Source: Malurus cyaneus samueli
Taxonomy: Eukaryota; Chordata; Aves; Passeriformes; Maluridae
Direction: 5' to 3'
Length of the DNA stretch: 64,000 bases
NCBI GenBank assembly: GCA_009741485.1
Contig: CM019238.1
Location: 11,801,030-11,865,029 of the forward strand
The translations under genes and the position numbers were made by a program. Below the pieces are notes generated by a model. The model saw only the letters and a list, made by a program, of their open reading frames with translations, ran no database searches and was not told where the DNA came from. Positions 47,917 through 60,341 of this stretch are shown one piece after another (position 1 is the first letter of the stretch; each line of letters begins with the position of its first letter).

Positions 47917-50179
47917 CTGTAGGAATGAGGACAGAGAAGATCACAATGTGATGGGCTAATACAGATCTTTAAAGCTCAGCACAAACATAAGAAATCCCAA
48001 GGCAAGCACCAGCCCTTTCCAAAACAGAGAGCATAAGACAGTTAATAATGACAAAGAAAGGACAGAAGATTCCCATAAACATTTTTGCTCTGACTTTGCA
48101 AAGCAGCAAGATGATGTAGTTGTATCACTTGAGGACAATGAAGTCCTTTCCAGTCCATTAGTAACCAAGGAAGATGTTAAACAGTATACAACAGAGATAA
48201 ATATTTTCACATAACTTGCACCCAAGAGTCCTAAAAAAGCTGGCTCAGAAATTCTGGCTTGCTCGTGTTTGTTTAAAATAAATCTTGGCAGACCACAGAG
48301 ACTCCAGTACAAGAGCAGTAGTGTTGTGCCCACAGCCAAAAAAATGAGTGGGATGACCCAGTTAACAGCAAGCTGATTAGCATAACATCAACCCCCTTGC
48401 AAAATAATGACTATCACTGATGTGTGATTTCAATAATAAAGAATTAAAGCATCGGAATATAATTAATGCTGTCAACATTGCTAATGGAAAATAGGTGTTG
48501 TCAAACAATCCTGATTTCAGTCTTTGATGAGCTCCAGCCTTAGGGATCAAAGTAACTGTTCAGACAGAACGTACCTTGACTTTGGTACAACGCTGGGCTC
48601 TGCACCACGGGGTATCTCGATTTACACGGGTACCATGCGAGTCAGCAAGGGCCCTGTAGAGCAGATTAAACTGCCAGGGCAACTCTGCAGAGGAGGCTGG
48701 CCAAGCCTGCACTCAGCTTTTTCATCGGCAATTAGGATAGAAATATACACTCACTTGCTGCAAGATTTATGGAATGGCATAAGTTGACCAGAGTGATAAA
48801 AGAAATGGGAAGAGGGGCAGAGGAACTGCTGCACATTTGTCTTGGGAGGAACACTCAGGACCTGGGTAACAGCTGGTGATGCTCCAGCATGAGATAAGCA
48901 CCAAACTCCAACTTGGGTTCAGGCCAGAGCAGTGGGCTCTGCCTGCTGGCAGCCACAGCAGTGGCACGGAGCACACGGGCACCTTCTGGAGCTCTGGGCT
49001 GGGGTGTTCATCACAGTCCCCACTGGGGCCATGGTGCTCTACAAGCACCAAACAATCCTCATCTCCAGGAGCTGGCAGCCAGAGCAGACACTACCAAACC
49101 CCAGCACAGCCCCCGAAAGCGAGATCACCGAGATAACACCAGCACCAGTCGGCTTTGCTGCACATCTGTTTTCCCAGAGCCATGGGTAAACACCGTGAAT
49201 TTTCCTTTCTGCACTCATCTCCTGCACATCATGTTTTTGCCCAGCTCCCAGCACCAGCCCTGGTGGCTGCGTCCCTGTCTGTCAGCTCCCTGCTCCCCTG
49301 CCCAGCTAATCCTTCATCCCCTCACTGCCAGACAAGCTCAGGCAGTGACAGTCAGCCCATTGCACATGGGTTTTGGGGAGAAAGTGGGACTGGAGCAGGC
49401 GTTTAAAGAAGGGGAGGGAGACAGGAGGGATGGTGGGGCCAACTCAGGGAGGATGTTTTGCTATGGTAGAAAGCAAGAGGCATGTGGACATTTGGCCACA
49501 AGAGCTATCAGGGTGCACTGAGAGGCTTGGGGGTATACTCAGGGGCTTGGCTTAAACTCTGCTTAAACCCTGAACTAGGGATGAGAACTACTCAGACATG
49601 TGAGGCTGCAAAAGCAACCCCAGATCTGAGTGCAGCAGCAATCTGCCCCTGACCTGAAATACTCACATAGTTTAAAACACAGAATTGAGGCAGATTTCCA
49701 CTCCAAGGCTGTCTCAGAGAAGGAATTCCACATACAGGAGCTCTCAGCACCTTCAGCTGGGTCCCCAGCACCGGGCATTCCTCATATCCATCTCCATTAA
49801 TGGCTGACAGCACTGCAAAATGCTGCACTGAGGAGATGACAGAGGAAAAAGGACGGGAGAAAGGAGGTGCTGGTGCCTACACGGCTGTGTATATCCCTTT
49901 TCCAGGCACGAGCAGCTTGCCCAGGTACAGGCATCACTGCAGAGACACCAACCCGGTTCTCTCAAAGCCCAAAAGCTCCTGGGCACGGGGAAAGCTGCCT
50001 GCACAGCCAGCCCAGCCGTGCACCCCAGCCCCAGCACAGCACGGATCGACAGCTCTGCTCCACACCCCAACACCTGTTCTGCGCTGAGGTCTCTCGATAG
50101 GATGCAGCATTTTGCAAAACACTTTTTTTTTTTTAATAGTTGCGTTATCCTGGGAAGCACAAAACGCTGCTATGCCTGA

Positions 50180-50520
50180 CACACAGTCGCCCCCAGCTCA
50201 GAAAAGCCCTCTCTCACGCAGTTAGAGGCTCCCTGAAGGCTGGGAGCTCAGTGAGAGGGGCCAGGCTGGGGCCAGCCCGCAGCAGCCCGTGCGCTCCCGG
50301 CACAGCCGTGCGGGCTCCGAGCACCATCTCGTGGGAAGCGGCTGCACAGACCCGCCCGGCTCCGCTCCAGCTCGGGCTGGGCTTTCTGAGAGGGGGAAAA
50401 GCGTTGGGAGCAGTGAACCATTAATCCTGCTGCTTATTTGTCACACGGCCACTTAATGCCGCCGTGCCGACCTGACAAACACATCTGGGGACCGGGCGTA
50501 AACAGCCGCGTGAGTTTCTG
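50180..50520. other. CpG-dense patch in intron 5
   Basis: By eye about 24 CpG in 340 bp with high GC, including gcccgtgcgctcccggcaca and gccgccgtgccgacctgaca. It ends abruptly in AT-rich sequence. It is borderline for a CpG island. No exon of a known gene overlaps. Confidence 0.5.
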
Positions 50521-53500
50521 GATGACGAAGAAATTCCTATCTTTGGTGTCACTGTAAATTTAATTTAAAACACTGGTGGAACTCAAAAGTACATTGCTGA
50601 AAGGTCTCCTGTGGTTGCAGAGATTTAATTAGGGAATCGCACAGGTTTTAGCAAGAGCAGAACCAAGCCCACTTGGTGCATCCCTAAATTAATACAGTCT
50701 CTCTCTCTCCAAAACAGTTTTATACAAAGAAACACAATAACTTGGGTTTGAGTGGGCGAAATCCCTTCTGAAATCCACGCAACGGCTGCCAGAGAGGATT
50801 TCTGCAGCCTACACAGCGTAGTACAGGAGGGAGGAACAGAGCACTATGGCAGTACTACTGCTAACTCCATGTCCAGGGACTGAAACTGCTCTCCAGAAGG
50901 TTCTGCTGGGCTGGTGAGGACCTCGGATCACCCTTCCCAGGGGGACAAATCTACCAGAGGAAGAGGCAAACCCAAAAGCATTTGCAGAGGGATGTCTCCC
51001 TAAAACAGTGATGCTGGAGGAATGGAGTGTCACCTCCTGCTGCTTCCCACCTGGCCAGGCAGAAGGGTACATCCCCGACCCAAAATGAACCATTTGCACC
51101 ATTGCACAAGTCATTTCAAGCAGCAAGGCAGTGGGCCCTGCAAGCTGCACATCTTGGAGCACGAATTGCAAAAAGGGAGATGCGTGGGGACCTGCTACAT
51201 CCCAACAGGCAGAGACATGACCCTGTGTGGCTTGGCTGCTTCGGGACACTCTTCCTCTGTGCTACTGAGCTGAGAGCTCCTGGCGTGCTAAGGTACAAGG
51301 GGAGCTCCAGCTCCCCTCAGCTGTGCCCCTCTCTGCCCCAGCACCAGCCTGGGGTGGCCACTTCCAGGCATATGGTATGCAGCCAAACAAAGGGTTAAAG
51401 GCTTTGAAATGTAGCCTCAGTGAGCGACCCGCATTCCTGAAATGCCAGAGAAGCTGGAAAAGGCAGCTGGCACCCCTCCCTGCAGCCCAGGCCAAGCAGC
51501 CAGGCCTTAATACAGCACAGAGATGCCTTTGCAGCCCCCAACAAGCTGGAGGATGGGGGTGCCAGGACAGGACCCATGCAGGCTTCTCTGCAACCCCCCA
51601 AATCGGAAGGGGTGGGGGCTCGCAGGAAAAACAAAGCCAAAGCATCACCTTCCTCCCAAGTTCAGTGCAGAAAAGGAGAAATCTTTGAGCCATCTCGAGC
51701 TGCTTTCAACTCATGCCAGCAGAACAGCCCCTTCTGCAGGACACTTGTGCCACTTCATGAAACCCATCACATGCCTCTGCCACGGTGATTGATACCAGCA
51801 TAGAACAGCAAACATGCACAGTGGATAAAGGCCCCCCTCCCGGGTCCCTGAGGGTCTCTGTGCCGAAGGGGTATCAGTGCTGCAACATGAGCATGGTCTG
51901 GCTCACACTTCATAAGCAGAGCCCAAAATACTTTTGTCTTTGACGTGTCTCAACGTCAGTCAGCAGCATCTCCTCGCCTGGGTTTTCTGGGTCTGGCTCT
52001 TGCTGAGGACATGGTATTTTCCAGAGACAAATGTCACATTGTAAAATGTTCTGATAAGCAGCCCTCTTAAAAAAATTACTTTAAAGACAACCACCTGATG
52101 AAAAAAAACAGTAATCTGAAGTTTTCTATGGTTATAGTACAACTGCAGACCCTTCCTGCTGCTTCTCATCTGCCAGACATAAAGGCCCAAGTATGCTGTC
52201 AAACTGAGGCATTTTCCTCTCTTTTCCTCTCCACCATCTACCAATGTCTCCTGAGAATGTTTGGTCTTTCCAGTCCAAATGCAGCTCATTCCAAGCTTTC
52301 ATTTCAGAGCAAAGAAGACAAGAAGACAAATGCTATTTAAATATATGGCAATAAGTGTAAAATGTGTGTTCATCCCACTCAGCCCTGCTAGGCTTTGAGA
52401 TGAGTTACTGCAGTGCCTGACGTGTGATTTAGAGAAAGTAATCCCGAAAGTCAAACATAAAGAATTACACCTTTTAGAAAAAGGATAGTAAGTATGTCAT
52501 TCAAATAACAATTAATTTATGCCTGCCTTCCAGTTGCAAATTATTTATTCAAACCCATCTCCACAGTTTAAACAGCACAGTGTCCCTTGCAGGCTCTGCC
52601 TCTGCTATCAGCATTCACTGAATTATACTTGTCAGAGAGAATGGGTAGGGGACAAACATAACACAAACCTCTACAAGATTGGACCACAATGCAAGAGAAG
52701 AGGTTTCATTGCACAAGAGTTAATAACTGAGCTTGAGAGAGCAACATTCCCAGTTCCCCAAAACTGCTCTGCATTTCAAGATATGATTTACTACAGGTCA
52801 TGTAGACTATTGACACTGAGTCCTCACCACAAAGGAGGCAAAAGAGATGAAACAGGGGAGAAAGGGAAGAAAAGTCTTGCCCCCCACATTCCTGACAGGA
52901 GCCCTGGTCTTATCTCCAGCATGTTTTCACGGGTCAGTAAAGGTGGGTGCAGTGGTGAAATGTTTTATACCCTGGCCCTGCTAATTCCTGGTTTAGTGAG
53001 CCAACCTCACGGTCACATCAGCACTGCAAGCAGAGGGGCCAAAGGGCTTGAAAAGCTGTTTGCAACCCACTCATCCTGCCCTGCAGACAGGGTGTGCCCA
53101 CAAGAAGAGGCAATAACTTCTTTCCCAGATAATTTCCCCTCTAAAGACAGAGACATCTCATCGGTCAAACCCCATCCCAGTCACGGGCTGGGTGTGGGGT
53201 GCAGGTCCACCCCAGCTGTCCCTGTCCATATGGGGTGAGTGTCCCCACAATCCAGTGACCATTGGGAGTGCAAGTGGCAGGAGAGAGGGGAGGGGGTGGC
53301 TCTCAGGGGCCTTCCTGGCTTTGTTTGCTTCCTTGCAGAGCGTTCTGGCAGTCCCTGCAGAGCTCGTGGTGCCGCAGTCAATTTACACCATGGCAGCTCC
53401 AAACGAGCTGCTTCAAAAGCAACCAGGACGCTCCAACGCTCAGTGGGGAGTGTTCTCACCTAACTAAAAAGGAACCATTTTCTGCTGGATTTCCAAATAT

Positions 53501-55310
53501 CAACACCTTGGAGCCTCTGAGAGCCCACTCAGATCCTGCTGTGTCAGTTCCTTGCCAAGGGAAGTGCTGTCCCTTCCCAGCCACTCCACACAAAGCACTC
53601 AGGCCAGTGAGTGTCCTGCAGATGATGGTCTGGTCAGAAATGTGGGCTCTCAGGTAATCACCTGGCTCTGGGAGATGGGACTCAGAGAGAACAGCAAAAA
53701 CTGAAATGCAGCAAAACCGTGTGAGTTTGTACACAGCCTGAAGTCTCTCTCTATTCTTAGTTCAAATCAAATGGATTATGGAAAATTTGGCTAGATCTGA
53801 GACCAAGCAGCAGCATTAACAGGAAGATTCACAATCTTCATTTCTGAAATACTCTGGAAACAATCACAGCCACCCAATAACCCACTGAATTTGCCTACTA
53901 TCCTTTCATTATAGCTTATGCTTGCTACAAAGCTGTGTTTTATGGGCTTGAAAAGTTATACAGCCCCGTCTTTGGGGATTCCATTGTATCAGATATTTTG
54001 CAGCACTGCCAGAAATAACCAAACCCTTCACGAATTAAAGGGTTATTGCTGGCATGGAATTTTCTTTGTTCCAATTACAGAATCTCATTTTTCTATCTTG
54101 CTTCCAATTGTGCTTTCATTGTTTATGCTTTGTATGATTAAAACAAACCAAAGTACACTGGCAACAGCAGGGAAATCTGAGACTTCTAGCTTGAAGAACC
54201 TTCTGGCAAGGTGCTAAAAATATATTAATTTTGAATTGGTATGAAGAAAACAAGAGTTGTGCTGGTGATTTAGACTAATGTACGTGTTTGTCTTGAGAAA
54301 TTTGGAAATGGCAGTATCCAACAGTAGTGCTTAATGTGCTTACAAGTTTTGCAGTGGGCAGATGTTGCTGTCTTTCTATTCAGAACAGCTTGAAAGGAAT
54401 ATACTTGTGTAAGCAGATTATTAAACTCTGAGAATCTCGATTTTAATAGGCTTTTAGTATTAAACACTGCAAAACCCTGATACTATATATGAAGTTCAAA
54501 TCACCTTTGAGATTCCTAAGCTGAGCTCCCATAGAAACTGGATTGAGTTTGATATCTCAACACCTACTTGACTTAAGCTGAAGGTTTTTAATGAGCTAAT
54601 TACTCAGCCAGGACTTGGGTGATAAGAATCGACCTCTGTTTTTTCTCTGCTTTGGATGGAGATAAGGATAAGACAGGCTGGATGACATTTCACCACCTAA
54701 CAGCACCAGCAGGAGGTCTGGTGAGAGGATGGGGCATGAAGACAAACAGAGGCAAGGAGGGGCATCACAGAAAGCCTCACTTGGGCTGATTTAGGCTTCC
54801 TGTCGCAGGGAACTGCCTGGAACTGAGCCCAGGAAAGCTGCAAAGAAGGGCACAGGGATGCTTGGAGACACAGAAAGATGCAGCAGGTCTGGCCCCCAGC
54901 TACCACAAACACCCAAGCACTGTGACCCCTCAACAAGCTCTTTGCAAGTGGTGAAATGTGCCACTTGGGGCTTTTGCTGGGAACCTTTGTGGCGTCCCAT
55001 AAAAGCACAGTGTGTTTTTGCACACTCTGAAAAGTGTGAAAAGCAGGAATGTGTTGCCTTTTATGTTTTTCTTCCCACTTCAGCTTATGTTCTTCAACCA
55101 CGCAAAAGCACAGCAAAAGACACAGGCACTGTTCTGAATTACAGAAAAATCAACCTTTCTTGTGTGGCTGCCACTGTTTGCAAGCAATTATTTCAAGGCA
55201 CCATGCCCTAAATCCACAATAGGGATGGCAACCAAACCATTAGCCATAGACCAAACCTTGGGAAGGAGGATGAATTCTTGCCATTAGAGGATCCAGTGTG
55301 GGGAAACAAA

Positions 55311-55340
55311 TGATCACAAAGGATCACAAAGGATCACAAA
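55311..55340. repeat. 10-bp tandem repeat, 3 copies
   Basis: Three copies of ggatcacaaa (the first begins tg), back to back. Intronic. Confidence 0.85.
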
Positions 55341-55904
55341 GTGAGACTCAGTAAAAGAAAATGAGGGGTGAAAAGCAGGATGAAATACTCTAACCAGCTG
55401 CATTGCACTGGAGCCCTAAACATGCCACCTTCAGTCAGGGCAGAGGGGCTGAAGGGCAAGGAGGAAACACAGGATGGTTCAAGGCTCAAACTGGGAAGTG
55501 AAACCCAGTGGAAAGGCACTGAACATGTGAATACATCTCATTGCCTGTGGATAACAAAGCACTGGCATAAACAGGACAGAGTAAATGCTGATCTGGGAAA
55601 ACCACAGCAGGAGCTTCCTAGTTTATCCAGGAGCCCTGGGGTTGCTTATGCCCTGCTGTGTTGCCCCTCCAACAGATATCAGGGTTGAAGTCACTCAGGA
55701 GAGCCAGGGCTTGTGCTGGCTGAACCAGGCTGCTCCTGTCTGTCTATAAAAGGCTTCATCCATCCTGTCTTCCAGGTCAGTGGCCTGAAGCAGAGCCAGA
55801 TTATGACAACACCTGTCCCTGCCCTCCCTTTAATCCTGACCCCAAGCTCTTGGTCAGCCCCTCATCCATCCCCAGGTAGAACACCATGCACTCCAGCTGG
55901 TCAG

Positions 55905-55970
55905 TGACACAGACACCCCATCCTTGTCCTGTCACAGACACAGACACAGACACCCCATCCTGCCTGTCCT
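55905..55970. repeat. Short duplication with (cacaga)n
   Basis: cagacaccccatccttgtcc is followed by three cacaga units and then cagacaccccatcctgcctg, a recent-looking local duplication about 35 bp apart. Confidence 0.7.
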
Positions 55971-57119
55971 TTCCAAAAGCCTGTGTCCTTCCATGCCAAC
56001 ACCCCAGCCACAGGGACCATCCCGCCATGTCCTCGCCACCTTTCCTTCTGGCAGCAGCTGCATGTGTGGGACAAGTACCAGGATAGCACCCTGAAATTAC
56101 CACTACATATTCAAACCACATCGAATTTCTCACAAAAAGTGGCAAGATAGAGTCTGATGACCAACAAACACACACCAGGAGGAGAATAGAAACACTCCAG
56201 TGCATAACATACATTCTCAGAGCAGCTTGAGTAAGAGCTGGTACACCACGAACAGCTGCTTGGCTCCCTCTTGGGGAAAACACTGAAATAAAGCAACTGG
56301 CAGCTTGGGGTACTCGAGCACCATTACCTTAAATGCTCCTGATTTTCAGGAATCCTCCCAGACACTCTGAAAGAGATGCCAAGTTGGGAAGCACAAGCAC
56401 ATGAAGCAGCCAGCTTACAGATCATTTAACTACGTGTTTGCTTCTACTTAAAACATTCTGCAAATAGGTCCTGGGAGAAGAGCACCCTTGACCATTACCT
56501 TAGCTCAGTTTCATTTAGCTGAGGTCTCTCTGCTCACAGCAAAAATCTCCAATATGTGCCTGCAAGGGAGCTGTCACTAATATTTCATAGGAGTTGGCAG
56601 GGGTGGTGATATCTGTGCAATAGATCAGAGGGGGCAAGGAAAGGAGTGGACAGGCACACACTGTTCAAGTGGAGGATTTAATCCTCAACTCAACAGCCAG
56701 GGGTTGAAATCCTGGTGCCCCTTCCTGCAAACAGCCTTTATACTCCCCTTGCTTTGCCCCCTCTGTATACCATGGCACCCACATGACCTGCCAGATTGTG
56801 CCACCACCACCGCCGCCGCGTTGTGGCAGGGACCCTTGGGACATCTCTGCCTATGACAGCCCCCTGGTATTCTCAGCAGGAAGATGGAGGCCATCTATCA
56901 CCTGAAGTCATCTTTATTCTGAAAACAGCTCTAAACTTACATTTGCCAGGAGGATCTGGACTCAGTACCCTTCCATTGCTACCACTTCACCCAGCTGTGG
57001 GATCAGCAGGACTTGGACCAGGGTCACTGACCGTGGCCTCAGTGAACTCAGTGTCACAAGCAAAGTCCTCACCCTGGGTCCTCCTCTCCAGAGCTGCAGC
57101 ATTTATACCCCTGCTTTTG

Positions 57120-57560
57120 AAGTTTTAATTAACAGTCAGTTAGGCAATATTGAAATAATCTTTTTCTTTCCAACTGAACTTCTCAGTTAGGCATGGAAAC
57201 TCAGGATTTTCCAGAAATAAGTACCAAGAGAGGACACTTTTTTCCTTAGGCAACAGAACTACATTTTAGTAAGCGTGTGATCTTTGATGCTTGAGTTATT
57301 TTTTTTCAAAATAGAGTTTGATGCTATTTTGGTCTATTCAGTGTTTCGGGTCAGTATTGCAAGTACAGGCTAATTACCACCTGAGGTTACTGATCAAGAA
57401 GTCATAATTAATATCTCAGCACTTCACCCTTTCCTGATTTTATTTCTATTTCTTCCCTTATCCAAACTATTTAATAGCAAAGGATGCTTTGCAAAGTAGG
57501 GTGATTAGAGGAGATTTATGTATAATTATAAAAAACATTTCCAAGTTCTATTTCCACATT
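57120..57560. other. AT-rich unique block in intron 5
   Basis: CpG-poor sequence with attaacagtcagttaggcaa and agtcataattaatatctcag words, without repeats. Possibly regulatory, but nothing beyond composition supports this. Confidence 0.2.
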
Positions 57561-58349
57561 ATTTAACATTCCCAAGGGGCATTTTTTGCAAGAAAAATCT
57601 CAATTTCTATTAACACTTCCTTGCCCTTTATGGTATGAATCCTGCATGTGCCTGTCTCTGTTAACCTCAATTACCACCAGCACATCCTCTGAAATAGTGA
57701 GTGGGGCAGGACAAAGTAGCCACAGCTGGATTTTAGTGGGAATGGCTCCATCCAGGGAGAACAGGTAAGACTTGTTGGTGGGAAGGTGCTCTGAGGGCAG
57801 CAGTGGCACCTCCAGAGCCCAGTGCTCCTCACCTCCTCCAGCTGAGAGCCACAGCAAGAAGAAATTCAACCAAGGAGTGTTCCTTGAGCCTCCCTGGAGG
57901 GACAGGGGATGGCACCAGTTTGTCCTGCTGGCACTGCAGGGAGCCCCTGGGGCTGGAGACATCCCCACCCCGGGCAGTGCATGGGGGCAGTGCCCTTTTA
58001 GCTGCTCCAGAGGAGCCATCCCTGGACTGTGGTGCTCTGTCCCACGGCAGCAGAGCCATGTCCAGCTGCTGCTGCTCCCCTGTCTCTAGCCCACCCCTGC
58101 CAACCTACCCTGACCAAAACCCCTCACAGATGCAAGGTTTTCACTGAACAGAAAACTCAGTGGAGGGCAGCACACAACCACTTCTACCCGTGCACATCTT
58201 GCACGTCCATCTGAGCTGGGCACAGCTGGACACTTGCTCTCCACAAGGTCCTTAGGGGAGCAAGCTGTGTCCTGGTCACTGGTCCTGTGCCTGGTTAACC
58301 AAAGATAAGCAGGGCTGGGGAGAGGGAGGGCAAGGGGGATGTGATTCAC

Positions 58350-58475
58350 CTCTCCACGACTTCTTGTCCGTTCCAGCAAAGGGTGTCGTTCTGAACTGCA
58401 GAGCTGTGGTTGCAGATGTACTCTGGCAAGCTGCTGTAAAAACTGCTGTGGGACTTCAGCTTTGCAATCAGTTCC
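58350..58475 (-). CDS. GPC3: Glypican-3 exon 5 (internal coding exon)
   Basis: The 126-nt exon has one base completing the arginine codon begun in exon 4, 41 full codons, and two bases of another arginine codon finished by exon 6. The acceptor reads ctttgtcacag|GGAAC; the donor is GAGAG|gtgaat. The peptide reads [20 protein letters not shown], then [20 protein letters not shown], then E. It matches the glypican-3 core-domain helix and the conserved [10 protein letters not shown] block. Two conserved cysteines are present (exon residues 21 and 33) together with the N-glycosylation sequon N-D-T at 29-31. A second sequon, N-H-S at 22-24, is created here; remembered human sequence has serine instead of asparagine. 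The exon lies 1.7 kb from exon 4 and 10.4 kb from exon 6. Confidence 0.97.
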
Positions 58476-60207
58476 CTGTGACAAAGGGAGGGAGAAGGGT
58501 GCTCAGTTACAAGAAGAGGAGATCGGTGCATTTTAACTAGTGAAGGAAGTCACACAAACACATTGAAGCAGCTGGATGCAAACAAACCATGGAGCATCAG
58601 TTTGATTTCTGACCCCAGGTAACTTTTAGTGTTGTTCCCTGATGTTATTCAAAGGCTGAATCCGTGTACCCCAGAGTGGGAGCTGCCCTGCAGTTTTGGG
58701 CAGTTTGGTGTGCAGAGGGTTCCAGCCACTCCATCCCTTTTTGCTTTGGGATTCCGTGCGGCTCCCGCTCCAGCCAGAGCCCACGACAGCCAGCTGGGGG
58801 CAGGCGACACAAGGAGAAGGGAGCCCGTGCTCTGCGCTGCCTTTTCGCTGCCGAGGATCGTGTTCCTGCCGTGGTGGGACCGATACACCGCGCAGGAAGA
58901 GCCGCAGCCCACGGAGGCAGGGAGTCACCCCCGTCCTGCTCTGACCTGCACTGACCCGCCTGTCCCTGCCCTGCCAATGACCAAGGGCTTATCCGAGGAG
59001 TCAAAGCCCCTCCAGAGGGTGGGAATTCAGCCCACAGCCCCCTGCGCTAACCGAGGGGATGCTTTGCCTCCCGTGTGAGCCACCTCCTACATCCATCTCC
59101 TGCACTGGCCTAATAGTGGGGCAGGAGGTCCAACCAACATCATTTGGAAAGCCAAAACGAGGTGAGACCTGGGTCTTCAGCTGTGGCAAACCCCAAGCAG
59201 GACAAGCCCCATGCCCATGGCACTCAGCTCCTTACACCCCAGGCACTGCCCTGCTTCTCTTCTACAAACCCCAGCAGCGGAAGGAAACTTTCTGGAGAAC
59301 AGAGCTCCCTGCAGGGCAGGGAGGGGCAGGAAAGGGAGGAACTCCTCCATTTCTGCAGGTATGAGCCCACGTAATTCATCTCAGCAGATTTCATTAGGCT
59401 TCAGAGTCCTCAAAGGACATCTCTGTCAGAGTCTGGGCTGTGTAACCTCCGACGTGTTGAGACAAGGGAAGAATGCGAGCCCTGGTGCTATATCTCATGG
59501 GAACCATATCAAGAATGTGGCCCTGTTAGTCTTCAAAGAGAAATCCACCCAACTTTGGCTATCCCCAATTTCAAAAATTGCCAAGCTTGCTTGTTTTTCT
59601 TCCACAGGGATTTTTCTTTTGTTCAAGACAGCAGTAAAGACACTGCATATCTCTGGGGGTGCTTTCAGATCCAGAGGGGAAATGCTGCTTCCTGACACAT
59701 CAGGGTGAGCCCACTTAATTACAGCTTCTACTTACATGGGGAAGGAGGCACAGGGTGCAGTGCCAGCAGTGAAGGCAGCTGCTTCCTTAGAAAACATTCA
59801 GTAAAAGGCTGTTAACATCTCTGAACTACCATAAAACACTGCACAAAAAGCATGAAAATGCATTCCCTTTACCTACACACGGTGCAACACGTAACAATTC
59901 AGGCTGGAGGATATATTTCTATCTGTAACTACACTGGTGAGTATTTCAGGCATTATAGCAGTGCCCAAGGAACCCAGAGAAGGCATTTGGTGTAATAACT
60001 TGGGTGCACTAGGTGAGAAAATCCATGCAGACACCTCACTGCGCTTCAGAGCCAGCCACAGAGCAGCTCTGATGTTCAGAGCCAAAACCATGTTTGTGGG
60101 TGAGGGAAATAAGCAGCTTTTCCATCTGCTTCCACAGGGCAACCCCATATGGTGGCTGCTCCTGCAGCCCCACCAGCAGGCGCCACACTCAGTCGGAGCA
60201 TTCTCAC
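58476..60207 (-). other. GPC3: GPC3 intron 4 (1.7 kb)
   Basis: This is the short intron between exons 4 and 5, gtgaga at the donor and ctttgtcacag at the acceptor. A CpG-rich stretch at about 58740-58935 (roughly 17 CpG by eye) produces several overlapping chance ORFs of 80-150 residues on both strands. No repeat was recognised. Confidence 0.9.
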
Positions 60208-60341
60208 CTCCTCCTGCTCGACAAAGTTTCTTCTTGCTCGATGTGAGCCACTTTCAGGACTTTCTTGTCAATGAAAAGCTCTTCTGGATAATTAGCTGAT
60301 CGAACCTGCCTCTGCTGAGCGTGGCCACACAGACGGCTGAT
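60208..60341 (-). CDS. GPC3: Glypican-3 exon 4 (internal coding exon)
   Basis: The 134-nt exon encodes 44 residues plus two bases of a split arginine codon. The acceptor is a pyrimidine-rich tract ending cttccag just above 60341; the donor is AG|gtgaga below 60208. The peptide starts [10 protein letters not shown], then [15 protein letters not shown], then [19 protein letters not shown], and matches the glypican-3 segment that follows the large exon 3. It carries one conserved core cysteine (residue 5 of the exon). It also has an RXXR site, R11-Q-V-R14 followed by S15, at the position where human glypican-3 is cut by a furin-like convertase into N- and C-terminal chains that stay disulfide-linked. 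Human has RQYR here, so the basic P1 and P4 residues are kept and P2 differs. The open frame without an ATG confirms an internal exon. Intron 4 after it is short, 1.7 kb. Confidence 0.96.

Larger units (their letters stand above)
47917..58349 (-). other. GPC3: GPC3 intron 5 (10.4 kb)
   Basis: This is the intron between exons 5 and 6, gtgaat at the donor and attcctacag at the acceptor. It contains a second CpG-dense patch (50180-50520), two short tandem repeats (55311-55340 and 55905-55970) and a 239-residue plus-strand ORF (52519-53238) with no family signature. No CR1 copy was recognised here. Confidence 0.9.

Noticed and set aside
58629..59078. Cluster of overlapping ORFs on both strands in intron 4
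   Set aside because: CpG- and GC-rich sequence depletes stop codons in all frames; no frame shows a motif, and GPC3 splicing passes over it.
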